Positions 30,483 through 32,666 of a DNA stretch of 32,666 nucleotides are shown one piece after another. Within the stretch, counting starts at the first letter, position 1. Each line of letters starts with the position of its first letter. The notes under the pieces were generated by a model, which was not told the DNA's origin, ran no database searches, and worked only from the letters and a program-made list of their open reading frames with translations. The position numbers and the translations under genes were made by a program. Source of the stretch: Thermoleophilia bacterium (GTDB lineage: Bacteria; Actinomycetota; Thermoleophilia; Gaiellales; Gaiellaceae). The stretch lies in assembly GCA_025929895.1 (NCBI GenBank), contig JAICPI010000026.1, positions 1-32,666 on the forward strand, given 5' to 3'.

Positions 30483-31853
30483 GTGAAGAACGTCGCAGGA
30501 AGGCTTGTGCTCGTCGTCGCTGCGCTCGCGCTCGGTGGCGCGCTCGTCGCGTCGGGTGTCGCCGACTCGGGCGAGGAGAACCTCGCCCACGGCCCGCACA
30601 AGGTGCCCGGGAACGTCGCCGTCGCCTTTCCGCTTGCGGACGGCGTTCGCCACGTCGGCGGCGACAACACCTCGACCGGCGGCCACGTCGTCGTCGAAGG
30701 TCAGCGGCTGTACGTCGGCGCGTACGGGCTCGGCCTGCGGATCTTCGACATCGCCGACCGCGACAGCCCGCGCCTGATCGGGACCTATCTGCCGGGTGTG
30801 CGCGCGGACGCGGTCCCCGACGCCGCCGTGTTCGACGGACGCCACATCGCAACGCTGAACGGCACGCGGCGCGTCTCGAGCACCGACCTGCGCACGGACA
30901 AGACCGAGTTCCTCGACGTCACGGACGCGGCGAACCCGAAGCTGCTCTGGACGTTCGTCGGCGCCGCGGACGGCGAGGCGCACAACGGCGACATCGTCGA
31001 CGTGCGCCGCACCTGGCTCGCGTCGGGCGGCGCAGGGATGAACGGGTTGCGCATCTACGACCTGCGGCCGCTGCTCGGCGCGACGCCGGCAGCTCCTGCG
31101 AACCTCTTCCGCGGTGACCCGGTGGCGCTCTGGAGCGAATCGCCGCATCGACGCGGCCGGCCGATCGGCCCCGCGTTCACGCACACGCACGACATCGAGG
31201 TGTACGTCGACTATCCGGTCGAGCAAGCCGACGGATCGCATCGCCCACGCGACATCGCGCTGCTCGCCGAGGGCGGGAACTACACCGACAACAACGGCGA
31301 CACCGGCAGCATCCTCGTCGTCGACATCACCGACCCGCGGAACCCCGTCGTGCTCAACCGCTGGCTGCACTCGCGCGGTGCCGGCCATCATCCGATCCGC
31401 TACCACCACGAGGTGCAGTTCCTCGACGGGGACCGCAGCCTGATGCTCGTCACCGACGAGGACATGCACAACGGCTGCGGCGGCGCCGGCGGCGTGACCG
31501 CCCTCCGCGTCTCGGGCGACCTGACCGAGGTCACCGCGGAGCTGAGCGAGTGGTTCATCCCGCTCGGGACGCCGGCGCCGGTCTGCTCGGTCCACGTGTT
31601 CTCCTCGGCCGGGTCGCTCGTCTTCTTCGGCGCGTACAACGCCGGGCTCCAGGTCGTCGACTACAGCGATCCGCGTGCGCCGAAGCTCGCGGCGGAGTAC
31701 ATCGCGCCCGGCGCCACGTCGTGGGGGGCGCTCGTGCGAGAGCCGTACGTCTACGTCGGCGACATGACGCGCGGCCTCGACGTCTTCGAGCTGGACGATC
31801 CGGAGCTGCTCCTGAAGGTGAAGCTGAAGCCGAAGCCGCTCAAGCTCAAGTAG
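30483..31853 (+). CDS. Secreted LVIVD-repeat beta-propeller-like protein
   Basis: A 456-residue exported protein. The signal peptide is KNVAGRLVLVVAALALGGALVASGVA. The body contains repeats of the LVIVD type, each a hydrophobic strand plus D-x-x-D/N-P: LRIFDIADRDSPRLIGTY, TEFLDVTDAANPKLLWTF, ILVVDITDPRNPVVLNRW and LQVVDYSDPRAPKLAAEY. These are expected to form propeller blades. Histidine/aspartate-rich stretches (THTHDIEVYVD, TDEDMHNGC) could bind metal. The C-terminus is a Lys/Leu tail KVKLKPKPLKLK. Such proteins are surface-exposed or periplasmic with no fixed function. The start GTG 30483 has a GGGGG-type Shine-Dalgarno (30473-30477) 5 bases upstream. A hairpin at 31867-31899 ends the gene. 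Confidence 0.85.
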   Translation: MKNVAGRLVLVVAALALGGALVASGVADSGEENLAHGPHKVPGNVAVAFPLADGVRHVGGDNTSTGGHVVVEGQRLYVGAYGLGLRIFDIADRDSPRLIGTYLPGVRADAVPDAAVFDGRHIATLNGTRRVSSTDLRTDKTEFLDVTDAANPKLLWTFVGAADGEAHNGDIVDVRRTWLASGGAGMNGLRIYDLRPLLGATPAAPANLFRGDPVALWSESPHRRGRPIGPAFTHTHDIEVYVDYPVEQADGSHRPRDIALLAEGGNYTDNNGDTGSILVVDITDPRNPVVLNRWLHSRGAGHHPIRYHHEVQFLDGDRSLMLVTDEDMHNGCGGAGGVTALRVSGDLTEVTAELSEWFIPLGTPAPVCSVHVFSSAGSLVFFGAYNAGLQVVDYSDPRAPKLAAEYIAPGATSWGALVREPYVYVGDMTRGLDVFELDDPELLLKVKLKPKPLKLK

Positions 31854-31866
31854 CGCCTCACCTCTA

Positions 31867-31899
31867 GGCCGTCCGGCCCCGAGAACGGGCCGGACGGCC
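31867..31899 (+). terminator. Terminator hairpin after the LVIVD-repeat gene
   Basis: GGCCGTCCGGCCC (31867-31879) pairs perfectly over 13 bp with GGGCCGGACGGCC (31887-31899) around a 7-base loop, 13 bases after the stop codon. There is no U-tract, as with the other terminator-like stems in this window. Confidence 0.75.
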
Positions 31900-31939
31900 C
31901 ATCGACAAGGTCCTCGCCTGCCGCTACTCCTGTCCGGAC

Positions 31940-32626
31940 GTGGCCTGGAAGGCAGTGCTCCTCGGATTCCTCGGCGCCCTCGCGCTCGCTGGAGCGGCCG
32001 CCGCGCCGTCGAGCGTCGCGGGGGCGGAGTGGTTCACCATGCGCGGCAAGGTCACCCGCGTCGTCGACGGCGACACCGTGCACGTGCTCGTCGGGAAGCG
32101 CACCGAGAAGGTCCGGCTGATCGGGGTCGACGCCCCCGAGCGCGGTGCGTGCTACTCGGCGCAGTCGGGCGCCGGGCTGCGGCGCCTCGTCCTGAGCAGG
32201 CAGGTCATCGTCACGGGCGACCGCACGCAGACCCGCCGCGACGTGTACGGGCGGCTGCTCGCGTACGTGAACCTGACGTCGGGCGTGGACGCCGGCCGGC
32301 GCCAGATCGAGCAGGGGCTCGCGGACGTCTACGAGACGCGTCGCCGCTTCGCGCGGCAGCGCGGGTACGAGGCCGCCGCCGCGGCCGCCCTCGGCGCGAG
32401 CAGGGGTCTGCACGGAGCCTGCCACTCGCACTCCCCGGCGCTCCCGGTCGTGCCTCCGTCGGTGAGCTGCGCCGCCTCGTACCCGGACGTCTGCATCCCG
32501 CCCCCGCCGCCCGACCTCGACTGCGGCCAGATCGGCCAACGCCGCTTCCGGGTGGTCCACACGGTCGCGAGCCCCGATCCCCACGGCTTCGACGGGGACC
32601 GGGACGGGATCGGCTGCGAGGGCTAG
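31940..32626 (+). CDS. Secreted thermonuclease (SNase) with C-terminal excalibur calcium-binding domain
   Basis: A 228-residue protein with a signal peptide (WKAVLLGFLGALALAGAAAAP, about 1-23). The SNase domain covers residues 35-155: GKVTRVVDGDTVHVLV (metal Asp), VRLIGVDAPERG (Arg, Asp and Glu of the active site) and RDVYGRLLAYV (second catalytic Arg). After a Pro/Ser linker, the last 45 residues hold DLDCGQIGQRRF and the excalibur loop DGDRDGIGCEG, a calcium-binding motif with two cysteines likely to form a disulfide. The active SNase residues plus a secretion signal suggest extracellular DNA/RNA degradation dependent on calcium. The start GTG 31940 gives the signal peptide; no Shine-Dalgarno is clear. 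Confidence 0.93.
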   Translation: MAWKAVLLGFLGALALAGAAAAPSSVAGAEWFTMRGKVTRVVDGDTVHVLVGKRTEKVRLIGVDAPERGACYSAQSGAGLRRLVLSRQVIVTGDRTQTRRDVYGRLLAYVNLTSGVDAGRRQIEQGLADVYETRRRFARQRGYEAAAAAALGASRGLHGACHSHSPALPVVPPSVSCAASYPDVCIPPPPPDLDCGQIGQRRFRVVHTVASPDPHGFDGDRDGIGCEG

Positions 32627-32666
32627 CAGGCGCGTAAGGAACGGGCCGTCACCGGGTTCTCCTCGC

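Noticed and set aside
1-32666. Search for mobile elements, CRISPR arrays, tRNA/rRNA genes, prophage or defence systems
   Set aside because: No transposase, integrase, spaced repeats, cloverleaf-like sequence or recognisable defence gene was seen by eye. The APH-type kinase is judged metabolic, not an antibiotic-resistance gene, from its neighbours.

Overview
The window is a gene-dense, very GC-rich chromosomal stretch from a bacterium. The G/C-ending codons, frequent GTG and TTG starts, LivK-type uptake, LLM (possibly F420-linked) oxidoreductase, many acyl-CoA dehydrogenases and several apparently leaderless transcripts point to an actinobacterium. I would guess a deep-branching lineage such as Thermoleophilia (Gaiellales/Solirubrobacterales relatives), but this is inference from gene content and not a computed placement. 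I see no rRNA, tRNA, CRISPR array, transposase or integrase. Almost all of the window is coding, and no gene-free stretch reaches 300 bases.

Layout. (a) 1-1507: the end of a branched-chain amino-acid-type ABC permease and its substrate-binding protein, closed by a strong hairpin at 1531-1558. (b) 1571-4576, plus strand: acyl-CoA dehydrogenase, thiolase and alpha/beta hydrolase, all overlapping. (c) 7849-4537, minus strand: five overlapping genes (LLM oxidoreductase, APH-type kinase, DUF6285-like protein, histidine phosphatase, SnoaL-like protein). Divergent from them are an ACAD10/11-like acyl-CoA dehydrogenase and a CurA-like reductase (7857-10072). The kinase, small protein and dehydrogenase resemble the LvaA/LvaB/LvaC set known for 4-hydroxyacyl-CoA catabolism. 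(d) 17411-10069, minus strand: nine genes (Zn alcohol dehydrogenase, thioesterase, small helical protein, a full-length and a beta-domain-less acyl-CoA dehydrogenase, acyl-CoA ligase, quinone oxidoreductase, SDR, thioesterase). (e) 17435-20293, plus strand: SDR, acyl-CoA ligase and MaoC hydratase. Blocks b-e together hold activation, dehydrogenation, hydration, oxidation and thiolysis functions for acyl-CoA catabolism, probably of branched, cyclic or hydroxylated acids.

(f) 20290-25680: an LCP cell-wall ligase, then a MarR regulator divergent from a YceI protein and an FMN reductase with two matching operator-like sites in the shared promoter, a large class I methyltransferase, and an enoyl-CoA hydratase. 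(g) 25692-28397: an MFS exporter, a two-domain VOC protein, and a secreted polysaccharide deacetylase behind a CsoR-like inverted repeat. (h) 28448-32626: secreted proteins, namely a subtilase, an LVIVD-repeat protein and a thermonuclease with an excalibur domain.

Organisation. Neighbouring genes commonly overlap by 1-25 bases (ATGA, GTGA, TTGA, TGATG junctions), so translational coupling is the rule. Three of the four overlapping convergent pairs share one CTAG as both stop codons. Several operon-leading genes have a TAnnnT box 6-9 bases before the start codon and no Shine-Dalgarno sequence, and the hexamer TAGACT recurs in this role.
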